A stretch of 64,000 bases of DNA. Source: Podarcis raffonei (lineage: Eukaryota > Chordata > Lepidosauria > Squamata > Lacertidae). The position numbers and the translations under genes are program-made. The notes below the pieces were generated by a model. It saw only the letters and a program-made list of their open reading frames with translations. It searched no databases and was not told the origin of the DNA. The stretch is from NCBI RefSeq assembly GCF_027172205.1, contig NC_070612.1, positions 31,087,183 through 31,151,182 of the forward strand, written 5' to 3'. Of the stretch, positions 12,230 to 44,400 are shown in pieces; within the stretch, counting starts at the first letter, position 1; each line of letters starts with the position of its first letter.

Positions 12230-12540
12230 AATCACACGAACCTTTTGACTTGACCTCCGAAGCGCGGAGGAGGAGAGAAGAAAAACAGCCTAGCAACTGC
12301 GCAAGCGCACTTGACTCCATCCCGGAGATTGGTAGCAAGAAGAGACTTGAGGGAAGGCGGAGAGAGAGAAAGAGGCAGAGCGCGAGGGCAGCGCATGCGC
12401 ACGGAGACCTGAAGAAGAAAGAGAACAGTCCTCGCCCCCCCCCCCACTTTCTCGGGGAAAGACAAAAAAAAGTCTGCGCGAAAGTCCCGCAGCGCTTCGC
12501 GGGGCTCGTATTAAACTGGCGGGGGCGCCCATGAGGTGAG
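12230..12540 (+). promoter_or_regulatory. ZFYVE16: CpG-rich, TATA-less promoter of ZFYVE16
   Basis: The segment is rich in CpG compared with its surroundings. It has an NRF-1-like site tgcgcaagcgca (12298-12309), a palindromic NRF-1 core gcgcatgcgc (12391-12400) and an inverted CCAAT box attgg (12328-12332). No TATA box was seen. Downstream at 12535/12536 is a strong donor, ATGAG|GTGAGC. Together these fit a housekeeping-type promoter for the gene whose coding exons begin at 15921. The transcription start is not defined by sequence alone. Confidence 0.65.
12400..12535 (+). other. ZFYVE16: Probable noncoding first exon of ZFYVE16
   Basis: The exon is inferred from the promoter signals and the consensus donor after 12535. 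The next exon begins at 15882 (tacatag|gcgcaag) and carries 39 bp of 5' UTR before the start codon at 15921. The left boundary given here is a guess. An ATG at 12531-12533 near its 3' end would open an upstream reading frame across the splice. Confidence 0.45.
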
Positions 12541-14535
12541 CGGTGTGTGTCTGTGTGTGTGTGTTGTTGCTTCCTGGTGTGGGGGCGTGCCTGTGCCGGG
12601 TTTCGGCCTCAGAAGAGGGTCGGGCGCCCAATTATTATTTTTTGTCCCTCAGATGTGTGGGGGGGGGGCGCGCCTGTGGGCCTCCATTCCTCTCAGGTAT
12701 GCTGTGACAACGAGAGACACGGTTTGGGGTTCCGGTGTGGACGAGTCATCTCTTCAAGCAATGCTCTGGCTGCTCGCCACCCCACAGATTTCCCCCTCTC
12801 CCCGTTTGGAGCGAGGGGGGCTAAAGCGGCGGGTAGGAAAGACCCGCCTGCTCTATCGTTTTATAAAGGGAAGGATCGGCACCCCGGGGTGTCCTGCCCT
12901 CCCTGGCTGGGCGAGCGAGTGGGTTCCTCTCTGCTCCTGCAACCCTCTTCCTTGCTTGGCATCTTCACGTTTTGTTGCCTCTCCAAAGAGTTTCAGGCTC
13001 CACTTTCCGTCTGGCGCCTGGAGAGATTGGAAATCTCAACATCAGACACCCGCCCCCCTTCCCCGGTCTTGGCTGGAATAATCCCGTGCGATTATAATAA
13101 ATCTCCAGAAGTTTTGTCCGCCCCGGTGTGCTTTTTATGGTTTGTGGAGCCACCGTAGTAAACAATCCGGCGCAGGAGGTTGAATCTGGCTCAAGGTTGA
13201 AACGCCAATATAATGCAAGAGAATTCGCATGTGACGGCTTGTGTGTGTTTTTCTTTCCCCGCTCCTATATGTGAAGGGAGATCATGTGAGAAGTCAAGCT
13301 GATATGACGACACCATAGCGAGCGAGGGTGGGTTTGTTGCACCAAAATCTCTGCTTTTCCGTGTGCAGGGACCTTCTCAGAGCACAAGCAAGTGAAGCCC
13401 CAGGGTGTCTCCCTAGCTTGTCTCTGCACTTGTCTCTGCACAGGAGTTAGGAACGTTTTCTTCCCAGTTAAAAAATGACTTGACTTCTTGCAACTAAGTC
13501 TACACAAGCTGCAGCATTTTTACCCTATGTTTTAGTTGACATGAGATCAGCAACAAGTCAGAAATATTTAGAATGTTAATGATCTTTATGTGCTGTATAC
13601 TTGACAGTTTTGTCATAGGTTGCTTTAGGATTAGCTTTCTTATCAAGAATTTCAAAGTGCTTACCAAGTACTTCGTTTGCAAGTCATGGTTTGTCACATG
13701 ATTTTTGAGTGATCAAATTGACAGTGTTTGTCCACAGCTTGTTTTTCATTACTCTTCACGTCTCAATGAACCATCTTAAAAGACTTTTTTGGGTTAGATA
13801 CTGACTAATTATGTTATTAGGTTTTAAATTATAATTTCCATTTCCTGAAATTATATTGGTTTTTAAGTTCTATATAAAAAGTGTTAAGATTTTAAAGTAA
13901 GCTGGCTTGCCCCAAAATGATACTGTGATATAATTCCATGTCCAAAGGAAATCCTTTCAGTAAAATGGGAAGGAAATTCTATATTTGATCAAGGCAGAGA
14001 GAGGGGAGAATCTTGTGACATCAGCAGTGACTCTTCACTGACCAGCTTTGGAGTCACATCCTAGTCACAGTGTCTACCAGGCTAAGGCTATTTTTGTCCC
14101 CAAGAATGATTAAAGTAAGTTGTAAATTCTTTGTAACTTAAAGCAATTTGACCATAGCATTTAACATTTATGCTGTTTTATATTTGTCAGTGTTGATGCT
14201 AAATAAATATTTGAAAAGTTTTTCCAATAACCAAAAGTAGTTGAACTGAAATATGTGATGGAGTGTACTTAGCGTGCCTTAAATGTTATATTCAAGCCAC
14301 TTCATAGGTTTACTTGGAAATTATTTTTATTGGAATATCTATAAATATTGTAAATGAGGGTGACTGATTAGCCTACTAGCTTTATATTATTTAGATTTTA
14401 AGGGAGGAAATTAGTTTTAACTTAAGAGCTTTGAGCATAAATATATGCTTCCTACAAAGTACCTGAAATAACTTGATTAACTTTGATTTTATTATATTTC
14501 ATTATATCCATTCCAGTTGCCCAATTTGACTTGTA
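12541..14535. other. First part of ZFYVE16 intron 1
   Basis: To about 13150 the CpG-rich character continues, with several overlapping open frames of 180-200 codons that show no protein-like features and are explained by GC-rich sequence. From 13150 to 14535 the sequence becomes AT-rich. I see no gene, RNA or clear repeat there. Confidence 0.5.
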
Positions 14536-14539
14536 CTCT

Positions 14540-15160
14540 TCTTATTCGTTATTCTGATTGCATCTAGGCTAGACTACTGTAATGTGCTGCATGGGGTCTG
14601 CTTTTGAAGAATGTTCAGCTGATCAGTTTGTAGCTGCCCCATTACTTCTGAAAGGTCATGCAGTCTGAGCATATAACACTGATTCTGCACCACCTTCACT
14701 GGCTGCAAATGGGCTTCCAGGTCCAATTTAAAATACTTGTTGTTACCTGTAAGGTACTAGATGGCTTGGAACCAAGTTATCTTAAGGATGGTCTGCACAT
14801 GTATAAGCCCACTCAGCCCTTGAGGTTGACCTGCTACTAAGGTCCCTTCACAAGAGGGAGGGGGCACAAAAGTTAGGGGCTCAGTCGTGGTTCTGTTGTG
14901 GAACTTCCTCCCATGGGAAGTACATTTGGCTGCCTCCTAGGCTGGTTTTAAACAAGATCTGTAGTCCTGGTGTTAACATCTGTTTTTATGGCAGTCTGTT
15001 TTTAATGTACTTTTAACCATTGGTGTTATTTTACAACTGGCTTTGTAATGAATTGTTCTTATTTTATTTTATTTGAATTATTACCCATTTTATGATGACT
15101 TTAGGCTGTAAAGTGCTTTGAAAGGCAGCGTAAAATATCTAAATAAAAAAATGTTACTAA
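14540..15160 (+). repeat. L2-type LINE 3' end
   Basis: The + strand encodes decayed L2 reverse-transcriptase C-terminal matter: RLDYCN-like, then LHHLHWLQMGFQVQFKILVV and LDGLEPSYL. It is followed by a 3' end with gtaaagtgctttgaaaggca typical of L2 elements. It lies in ZFYVE16 intron 1, in the same orientation as the gene. The frames are broken, so the copy is dead. Confidence 0.7.
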
Positions 15161-15273
15161 TTTATTTTTCGAAGCTATGCATTTCTAAAATGGAATTTTT
15201 AAAGAAAGTCCCACATCACGGGAGTTGTACAATTCACAGTCAAAGGATTGTGTAAGTCTGAAATGCTTTGGAT

Positions 15274-15475
15274 CAGGGATGCCAACCCCAGGGGCCTGAG
15301 CTCTTTTGGCCCTCCCCCAATGTTTGGGGGTTGAGGAAGCCAAGTGTGTCTTCCCTGGCCAGCTCATTCTCTTCCTGTTGTGGAAGCCTGCTGAGTGCTC
15401 CTCCCGAAACATCATGTGACATCGTCGTAGCACACATGACACCCCCCCAGTCCTTGGCACAAGCTGGCACCTTTG
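15274..15475. mobile_element. hAT MITE
   Basis: The left end cagggatgccaac and the complement of the right end gctggcacctttg form inverted repeats. The flanks ctttggat (15266-15273) and cttgggat (15476-15483) agree at 7 of 8 positions. There is no coding content. It lies about 400 bp before the first ZFYVE16 coding exon, inside intron 1. Confidence 0.65.
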
Positions 15476-15881
15476 CTTGGGATTGTGACTTTATGCAAGT
15501 TTTGTAATGGGGCTAGTCAGATACACCATGGTTAAGGAAGAGTGCTCAGTTCACCTATAATGCCAAGCCATAGTTAAAACAAGTTTATAAGCAAAAAAAA
15601 CCTATGGCTTCAGATAATAGTTTGCTGGCAGTAAAAGCAAACCAAAACATAGTTAAGCTGTTGGACTCGCACAACTCTAAGCCACAGTTTAATAAATCAT
15701 CGTTTTAATCAGGCCTTGATTTCTTTTTTTTCAGCAGCCTAATTTGATAGAAGCATACAACCACCTTTTTACTGTTGCTATTTTAAAGAATTGGTAGTCA
15801 GAAATTTATTAAAATCTACTACAAATTGTTCAAGATCTACCAGTAGACCTGCCCTTGCTTAATTCAATGTATTCTACATAG

Positions 15882-36872
<20,991 letters not shown>

Positions 36873-38795
36873 CAGGCGTGTATGTTATACTGCAGTGGAC
36901 TGAATTGCTAGCAGTGACCAATACCAAAGCAGTTAGATTACACTATGGATGAAATATTCAGGTTTTATTTTTTTAAAAGCCAATGATTTAGTAACACATC
37001 TTTAATAACATTTTACCTTTTTAAAATGTGAGCATGTTCCTCCTTAATGTCAACATGAAATATCATTTTAAAAACCTGACCATTATCTAACGTTCTGAAA
37101 GTTTACACTTAATACAGCCCAGTAAAAGGCAAGAAAGGATTAAAACTAGCTTGTGTGTGCAAAATACTGAAGGATATCCATCTATCATTTGCAGATGTTT
37201 TAGGTGGTTTTTTAAATTAGATACAAGTCTGATAGGCTATTCTTAAATAGTTTTGGGGTTGTTTGTTTGTTTGTTTGCTTGTTTTAAAAAAGATAAGTGT
37301 AAGCTAAAGTGGGATATGTTTGAACAGATCAATATTACCTAGAAACACAGCATGTTTCTTACCATTGTAATAATTTTATAACTCTGATTTTTTTTAAATG
37401 GTATGTTTTTGAAGTGTATAATGATGCACTTTTGCAAAATTTGTCAGCTCTCATGGAATTACTTTTTTGAATGGCTAACTTTGTTATATGTTTATAATGA
37501 ATTTATTGAACATAAAGATGAATACCCTTTATATTAAATACCTAATCTTTTTTCTTCTATGCTCAGATGTACAGTTTCTTGGTTTTTCCAAGAATGAGTA
37601 AGAAGCCAGATGACCCTTAAAGTAGTCATCCTGTAGCGGTAAATCAGGCATAAAGCCTGTCAGTGCGCCATTCTCTGATTTTTGAGACCTCTTGGTATCC
37701 CTGTTTATTTTCAGGGAGAACAATGTATTAAGTGTGAATTTTCATGAACGGTTTCCTGTATACAGTACTTATTTTTATACTGGGGTATTTGCATTAAATA
37801 AGCATTTATATATGAGGATAATTGATATTAGTATCTGAGAACTCTAAATACATTTTGATAATGCCTGCATAATGTTCCTGTTTGTTATGCACAGAAGTAA
37901 ATTGTGTGTGCCTATGTGTCTGTTTGATTAAAGTATTAGACTGAATTTATTGCATTCTAATTGTATCTAGATGCCTTCTTGACATTCACTGGGGTATATT
38001 TATGTTGTATCAAAATACAGCTTATAAACTAAAATGTTTGCCAGTTTATGTTATGGTGGCACAGGATTTTTGGAGACGTTGAGAAATTGCTGGCCATTAG
38101 ACTATTATCATTGAACCAATGCACTCCTTTCTATTCAGAATTAAAATTCTGTGAACAAGCTAAAGTTTACAGTAGCATTCATTATAATACCATATCTAGG
38201 TTCTTGTTTCAGTGAACAGAGGAAGACAGCTGCAGCAAAGAATGCTAAGTGTTTCAAATATTGACCCATCATATGTAACCATGGCTTGTACAACATTATA
38301 TTGTGTAAAAGCAATTGTAACCCATTTTGTCATAATAGCTTTATGTTCTCTTGGAAATTGATCCTTTCAGTTTATAGATAACAAATAGCATTTTATAAAC
38401 ACTTGTTTTAGAACAATATTATTAGGCCTTATAAAATGTATAAATATTATTAAAATCTTCATGAATGAAGCTGACAAGTATTTAACAAATGACACAACAA
38501 TATTTTAAAAGCCGTGATATATTGCTTAAAGGTCTCTTTCTTTCAGTTGCTTATTTAAGTTGAACTTTATCGATTCCCAAATCTATTTAAAGTTCCTCAG
38601 AGTAACCATGAAGATTTCTGCCTCTGTTTTAAAAGTGAACATGTTAAGCTTATTGACTTTGGTACATTCTGGCCATAAAAAAAAGTGTGTGTGGTCTTAT
38701 TTATAGTATTACAGACCATGTACTTAAGATACAACTTGCTAAATAACCTGCTATAAGAAACCTGATTTTCAGTGTTCTTAAATGCACAGTAGAGA

Positions 38796-38801
38796 AATAA
38801 A
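38796..38801 (+). other. ZFYVE16: Candidate poly(A) signal of ZFYVE16
   Basis: AATAAA is followed within about 20-25 bp by a GT-rich stretch (ttatgtgtgcc and then tgtttgtgtt). That would give a 3' UTR of about 1.95 kb. Other hexamers upstream and downstream are possible, so use of this one is not certain. Confidence 0.4.
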
Positions 38802-39885
38802 GACTGGGATTTCAACTTATGTGTGCCCTAACTACTTCTATGTTTGTGTTTCTCAGACAATATTCTCATGCTACATAGCAAGTTGCTTTAGAGGCAAATT
38901 GTGGGAGTTGAAAAAAGACAAGTAAAAATACCACCGAGAATGCCAGGTGCTTGGATATGCACAAAGTAGTTCTTCAGATATTGGCAAAATATGTGTGTTT
39001 CACATATTGAACAAATTGTCAATTGAGAAGGAAACTGGAGGTATTTCTGGTCCTGTTAGTCTTTAAGGGTTATCTGTACAATATTTCTAGAATAAAACAC
39101 AGAAGTATTTTAAGATGTTTGTTGTGACACTTCACTACAATTAAGTTGAACTACTTGTCTTTTTATTATAATATCTAGCCACAATATCCTGAAGGGAAAA
39201 CAATAAAAAATAGAATTTGAGCAAAATATGCTAATTCACATTAAAATGGTGTAATAAACAAGTATATTTTGTGTTTAATACCTTAATAAGGTAAAATACA
39301 AATGCTATTGCACAAATTTAACTTTAATGATCTCTTATAAATCACTAGCAGCTTTTAGACTACCATTACTGTCATATTACTAGAAACAATCTTACCCCCT
39401 TTCTTCCCTTTCCCCTTGGTACCACTGGCTTGCTGACTCCGTCATCTTCCTCCTTTTTAAGTTCAGGCAATTGCCCGATCTATACTGCCTCTTCCTTTGA
39501 ACATGATCATATAGGAGATGTTGTCTCTTTACACCAGCGATTTTTGTGCAAGTAATTTATGTCCCTTGAAGAATGATTTAATGTTATAAGATACATTGTG
39601 AAATTTATGCTCATACTTGTTCTTACCTGTTTTGTTTGTGTTGATAGACCTCAAGGGAATGAAAAAAATTGCATGTTTTTGTATTGTAAACCACCTTGTG
39701 ATCTTCCGATGAAGGGTGTTTTTGAAATGTTGTTAATAATAATACCTTCATTCATGGCCATATCTTGCAGTTAGCTGCAGATCCTTTATTTATGCTTTAA
39801 GGTCCTTTTCTATTCCCGAGTATACTTTTGCTTACCTCCTCACATTTCCATTTCCCTACATCTTCTGCTTGGCTAGGGCTGCACC

Positions 39886-40043
39886 CACTGGCGGAGGAAG
39901 AGGAGTGCGGGGGGAGCACATCATCCCCAGCAATGCGATCCTGGTTGGGTGCCATCGCGGCTGCCTCCCACCCACGCTGGGCGCCATGCCCCCACAGGCG
40001 GTGTGCCACGCCCCCAGGACACGAGCATGAAACTCCACCACTG
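39886..40043. mobile_element. GC-rich hAT-type MITE
   Basis: The left end cactggcggaggaa and the complement of the right end aactccaccactg form an imperfect inverted repeat. The flanks gctgcacc (39878-39885) and gctgcgcc (40044-40051) agree at 7 of 8 positions, as expected for a hAT duplication. The interior is CpG-containing and has no coding function. Confidence 0.65.
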
Positions 40044-40147
40044 GCTGCGCCAATCAATCTTTATTGCCCTTTCCAAATAACTTCTCACAGCCTTATCTAT
40101 TGGATTTGGCAGGCCTGTTAACCCTCCTCCCTATACTTAAACAAGTA

Positions 40148-40372
40148 CAGTGGTACCTTGGTACTCGAACGGCTTGGCCCCCGAATGCCACAAGCCCAGA
40201 AGTGAGTGTTCAGGTTTGTGAACGTTTTCAGAAACCGGACATCCGATGCGGCTTCCGATTGAGTGCAGGAAGCTCCTACAGCCAATCAAAAGCCACACCT
40301 TGGTTTTTGAACGGTTTCGAGAGTCAAATGGACTCCCAGAACGGATTAAGTTTGAGAACCAAGGTACCACTA
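40148..40372. mobile_element. Tigger/pogo-like MITE
   Basis: Starts cagtggtaccttgg after TA and ends ccaaggtaccact. It carries the central palindrome at 40257-40287, one arm reading CCAATC and the other mutated (gattgag). It is the third family member in the window. Confidence 0.8.
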
Positions 40373-40798
40373 AATGTATAGGGATTGGATGGGTAGCTCT
40401 CCTACAGTTGAAGGTGCCAGTCCTATCCTTCACTTCTATGCAACTAATCCACTACACTAGCACTACTGCCTTCTAAGTGCTATCTGTGCCCTTCAGAATC
40501 CTGACAAAACTTGCTTGGAGTGGCTGTGTGTTTAATAGACCAAAGTGCAGCCCTTAACTTCTTGTCCCCCAAGCAGTAATGTCACTTGCTGTGTACTGCA
40601 CTCCTGCCTGACTTTGTTTTAGAATTAAACTCTTATTGCTCTTGCTTTTGCAGGGTGCTTTTGTGCAGGTTGGCACTTAAAGGAAACATGTAGTAATACA
40701 GCTGTATGAGCAGCATTTTAAGGAGAAACATGTGATATATACTTTTAAATATCTTTGCTGCACCAAAGGTATTTGTGGGACACACTCTTAGGTGCTTG

Positions 40799-40932
40799 CA
40801 TGGGTGTAGCCAGCATTTTTGTTGGGGAGGTGGGATCAGGCCTTTTGTTGGGGGGGGAGAACCTGTTTGCTATTGGTTTTTATTGATTGGGGGGCAGCTG
40901 CCCCTCCCTGCTCCCCCTTGGCTGCGCCCATG
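40799..40932. mobile_element. hAT-type MITE
   Basis: The left end catgggtgtagccagc and the complement of the right end ggctgcgcccatg are inverted repeats. The 8-mers ggtgcttg (40791-40798) and ggtgcttt (40933-40940) match at 7 positions. There is no coding content. It lies about 370 bp before the FAM151B start. Confidence 0.75.
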
Positions 40933-41079
40933 GGTGCTTTGGGCTCCAAATAGAGCGTTATATTTGTTCCAAAGATCTTAACGTAGGACACAGCTTGCCC
41001 ACTTAGAAATACATTTTCCCTTTTGTGCCCCCTCTGCACATATGGACCTCCCAACCTCCGTCCCAATGCATTGTTAAAA

Positions 41080-41470
41080 CCAAAAGGGGCAATATCGAGG
41101 CGGCAGTGGAGCGCGAGATTGAAAGATTTAATCCCAGAGCGGCAGATTCAAAGGGCATCCTGAGATGGGACTCTGTCTCCCGTCCACTCGGCGGAAGGAT
41201 ATGTTGGCGCTGTGCCGCAGCGGCCTCGGCGCGTGCTCGACGTAGGCGCTCTCGAGGCCTGGAAGTATCTGGGCATCTTCCCTCCTCCCGCTACGGCCGA
41301 ACATGGAAGCGCGCGAGCCGGGTAAGGTCCGTGCGCCGCCCCTCGTGGAGAGTCTTGCGCGCTCGCTGGAGCTGAGCGGGGAGAGAGAGGCTCTAGCAGC
41401 CCCTTCTTCCCTCCTCATAGCCGGGTTGGTCCCGCCCCGTTGAGCCCCGGCAGACCGTCGTCTGGCTCCC
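41080..41470 (+). promoter_or_regulatory. FAM151B: CpG-rich promoter of FAM151B
   Basis: CpG density rises sharply from about 41.1 kb, with gccgcagcggcctcggcgcg and an ETS-like ggaagt before the start codon at 41303. No TATA box was seen. The CpG-rich stretch continues past the first donor at 41321/41322, as is usual for such promoters. The transcription start is not resolved. Confidence 0.6.
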
Positions 41471-44400
41471 AATTATTTATTAACAACAAAAATCACCCTT
41501 CCTTCCATTTTACTGCTGAAATTTTCGAAAAAAAAGCGCAGCCGAGCGGAGGGCGGGGGCGCTGTAGAAACCGTTTTGTCTATATGGAGAAAAAACTCAA
41601 GTTCCTCGGTGGGAAGTGCAAATATTTCGGATTTTGAGGGGGGTTTCTGGTAGAAAAATAGCCAAAGGAGATTCCCAAAGCTCTGACCTCCGCACACCCG
41701 TGATGTACAAAGTGAGGTCAAGCATTCCTATCCGTTACAAAAAGAGAAACAACATGAAGCCACTGAGAGAGAAGGGAAGCAACGGCTGGTGGTGTCCATT
41801 TTGAAACATGAAAAAAGCGCTGCCAGGGTTAAACTAGGGCAGTCTTTCCTCCTGCTTGTTAACCTGCAGGTGTTCTGGACGCCGATTTCCATTAGGCCCA
41901 GTACTGTGGCCAGTGGTAAAATAGGGGAGACAGTGTGGTATAGTGGTTAGAGCGCTGGTTCAGGACCCAGGAGACTAGGGTTCAAATTCTGACTCGGCCA
42001 TTGAAGTTCACTGGGCGACCTCGGACCACTCTCTGAGCCTCACTTAACCTCACAGGCATGCCTGGATAAAATGGGGAGGAGAAGTATGTATGTTGCCTTG
42101 AGCTCCTTGGAGGAAAGGTGGGATATAAATACAGAAAAGCCAAGGTCAGACACCTGATCTATCCAGTACTGTCTATACTGACTGGTGCTCTATGGTTTCA
42201 GACAGGACATTCCCAGGATTGAACCTGGAACTTGCCACTGAGCTATGGCACTTCCCCAAAGTGATGTTGAGGGTTGTAGTCCAATAATATTTGGAGGGCA
42301 ATGGTTTGGGAAAGGCTGAAATAGAAACTTCCACATGTTTTTGAGTGAAGATTTCCTTCCAGCCACCATGCATTGTGGTTTCTCTTTCTCCTTTTTTGCA
42401 TGCACATGCTTGGTTGGTTGCTTCTTGGGTGCACCTGCTAGAATGAGGAGCAGGGCAGGTGTGCTGGTGCAAATATTAACCTTTTGTTCTCTATACATAA
42501 ATCACTGCTCACCTCTGTGGTCAGCTTGTGTGGGTAAGTGTAACATCTGTTGTGGAGACTTGACTGGAAGAGTGAAAAAAGCTATTTTGATTATTAGGAA
42601 TAAATCAAGAGGATGCTGTTTTTCTAATCAGAGAAGCAATTGCTGCAATGTTACATACAAGACCCCGTGTCAGATAGTTTAATTGAAACACAGACAGAGA
42701 AAGAAATGGAGTGTCTTCAGAAATTAAACACATTACCACCTCATAAAGTTATTGATTTGTTTTGAGGGCTATGTTGCTAATGCTCCCACAGCTTTTTCAT
42801 GATATGAAACTGAAGAGCATGTATGACTGAAGAGCAATTTGCCTGGAATAACCTTGTTCCATTTGTTGACAAACCCATGCCTCTCTCCACAAAAGCAAAA
42901 CCTGCCACTTACTGGATTAGATTAATCTCTTACAACTTCTGATCTGGATGGTTGGTGGATCTCTTGTTCCATGCATACATACCTCACATAGTGCTACATT
43001 GGGCCTTCTAGGTAGTGGTGCCCACTATAGAATGCTCTCCCATCATATTTCAAGGAGTTAAATAACTATACAACTTTTCGAAGACATCTGAAGGCAACCC
43101 TGTATAGAGAAGTTTTTATACCCCAGCTGGACGGGGTGAAAATAATAAATAAATATTATTATTAATGTTTGATGTTTTCTTATGCTTTTATATAGGTTGG
43201 AAGCCGCCCAGAGTGGCTGGGGCAACTCAGTAAGATGGGTGGGGTACAAATAATAACTTCTTGTCGTTAATTTCCACAAATTGGGAAATCTTAGTATCAT
43301 CTACACTGACTGGCAGCAACTCTCTAATACTTTAAGCATGGCACTCTCCCAGCACTACCTGGAGATGCCAAGGATTACACCTGGGACCTTCTGCATGCAA
43401 AGCAGATGCTGTGCCACTAAGCTGTAGCCCTTCCCCTTCAGAAGTTCCACTTGACTGTGATTCCTAGAAGACCCTGCTCCCTGCCTTGCAGGCCTTTTCC
43501 CACCTGGCCTGGGAGGGTGAGGCCCTGACTGACTACAAAAGCTGCTGAATTCTTGGGCTGGCATAGTGTTTAGGGGCTTTTGTTGAGGTGTGGGATAGTT
43601 GCTGCTATTGATGTTATTTTTTAAATTGTTTACAACTACTGTTGTTTGTAATTATGTGGTTTTTTTGTATGTTGTAAGCAGCCTTGAGTGTGGTTTTAAG
43701 TTTGGAAAGGTGACATACAAATGAAATGAAGGACTGACTGATTAGCCTTTATGTTCAAATCTTTCCTTTATTGTCAATAATAGCTTATTTTATTCCTACT
43801 TTAATGCTAGATATTATTTCTGTTTCACATTAGTTGTCTCTATTCCCCCCCCCACACACGGCTTAATAAGCTTTTGTAAGCTGTCTAACATTGACATTTA
43901 CTCCCTCTAATGTTCTCAACATAGGGTGTTGGAGTGAAAATATATTGGATTATTTCCTGAATGCCAAACAAATTAAAACAAGAGATGGAGCTGAAATCAT
44001 CTGGTACCATAGAGCAAATAATAAGTTACAAATGACAGAGGCGATACAGAGTAAGTATTTGCTGGACAATATATTTGAAAACAGACCAACTGTTAACTGA
44101 GAATATGATAAAAGTGGTTTATTTTAGTTTCACAATGTATCATGGAAGCACTTCTGAGGCCAGAGTTGAATTACCAGAGCGTTGCATGTGGTTTGTTAGA
44201 AGAATAGTTTGTTTCTTTTGTGATCATCAAATCAGAGAGCTACTCAGTTGCCTGGCAGCCATGCCACTTCAGAAATGCATTTCTAGCCCTTATGTTTTGA
44301 GACAATATGTGAAAAACATGAGTGCATCATAAGCTTTATGCAACATTTTCTGAAGGCATTCCATTGTGGCTGCAATTATTTATTATATAACACCCTTTAA

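Larger units (their letters stand above)
36873..41080. other. ZFYVE16 3' UTR and ZFYVE16-FAM151B intergenic region
   Basis: The 3' UTR begins at 36873. The best poly(A) candidate is AATAAA at 38796-38801; another AATAAA is at 39091-39096. From 38.9 to 39.85 kb I see nothing beyond AT-rich sequence. Three DNA-transposon MITEs follow (39886-40043, 40148-40372, 40799-40932). There is no gene. Confidence 0.6.

Noticed and set aside
12536-13158. Two overlapping open frames of 181 and 203 codons
   Set aside because: They lie in the CpG-rich start of ZFYVE16 intron 1, after the donor. They have no known domain, biased composition from GC-rich sequence and no supporting splice signals.
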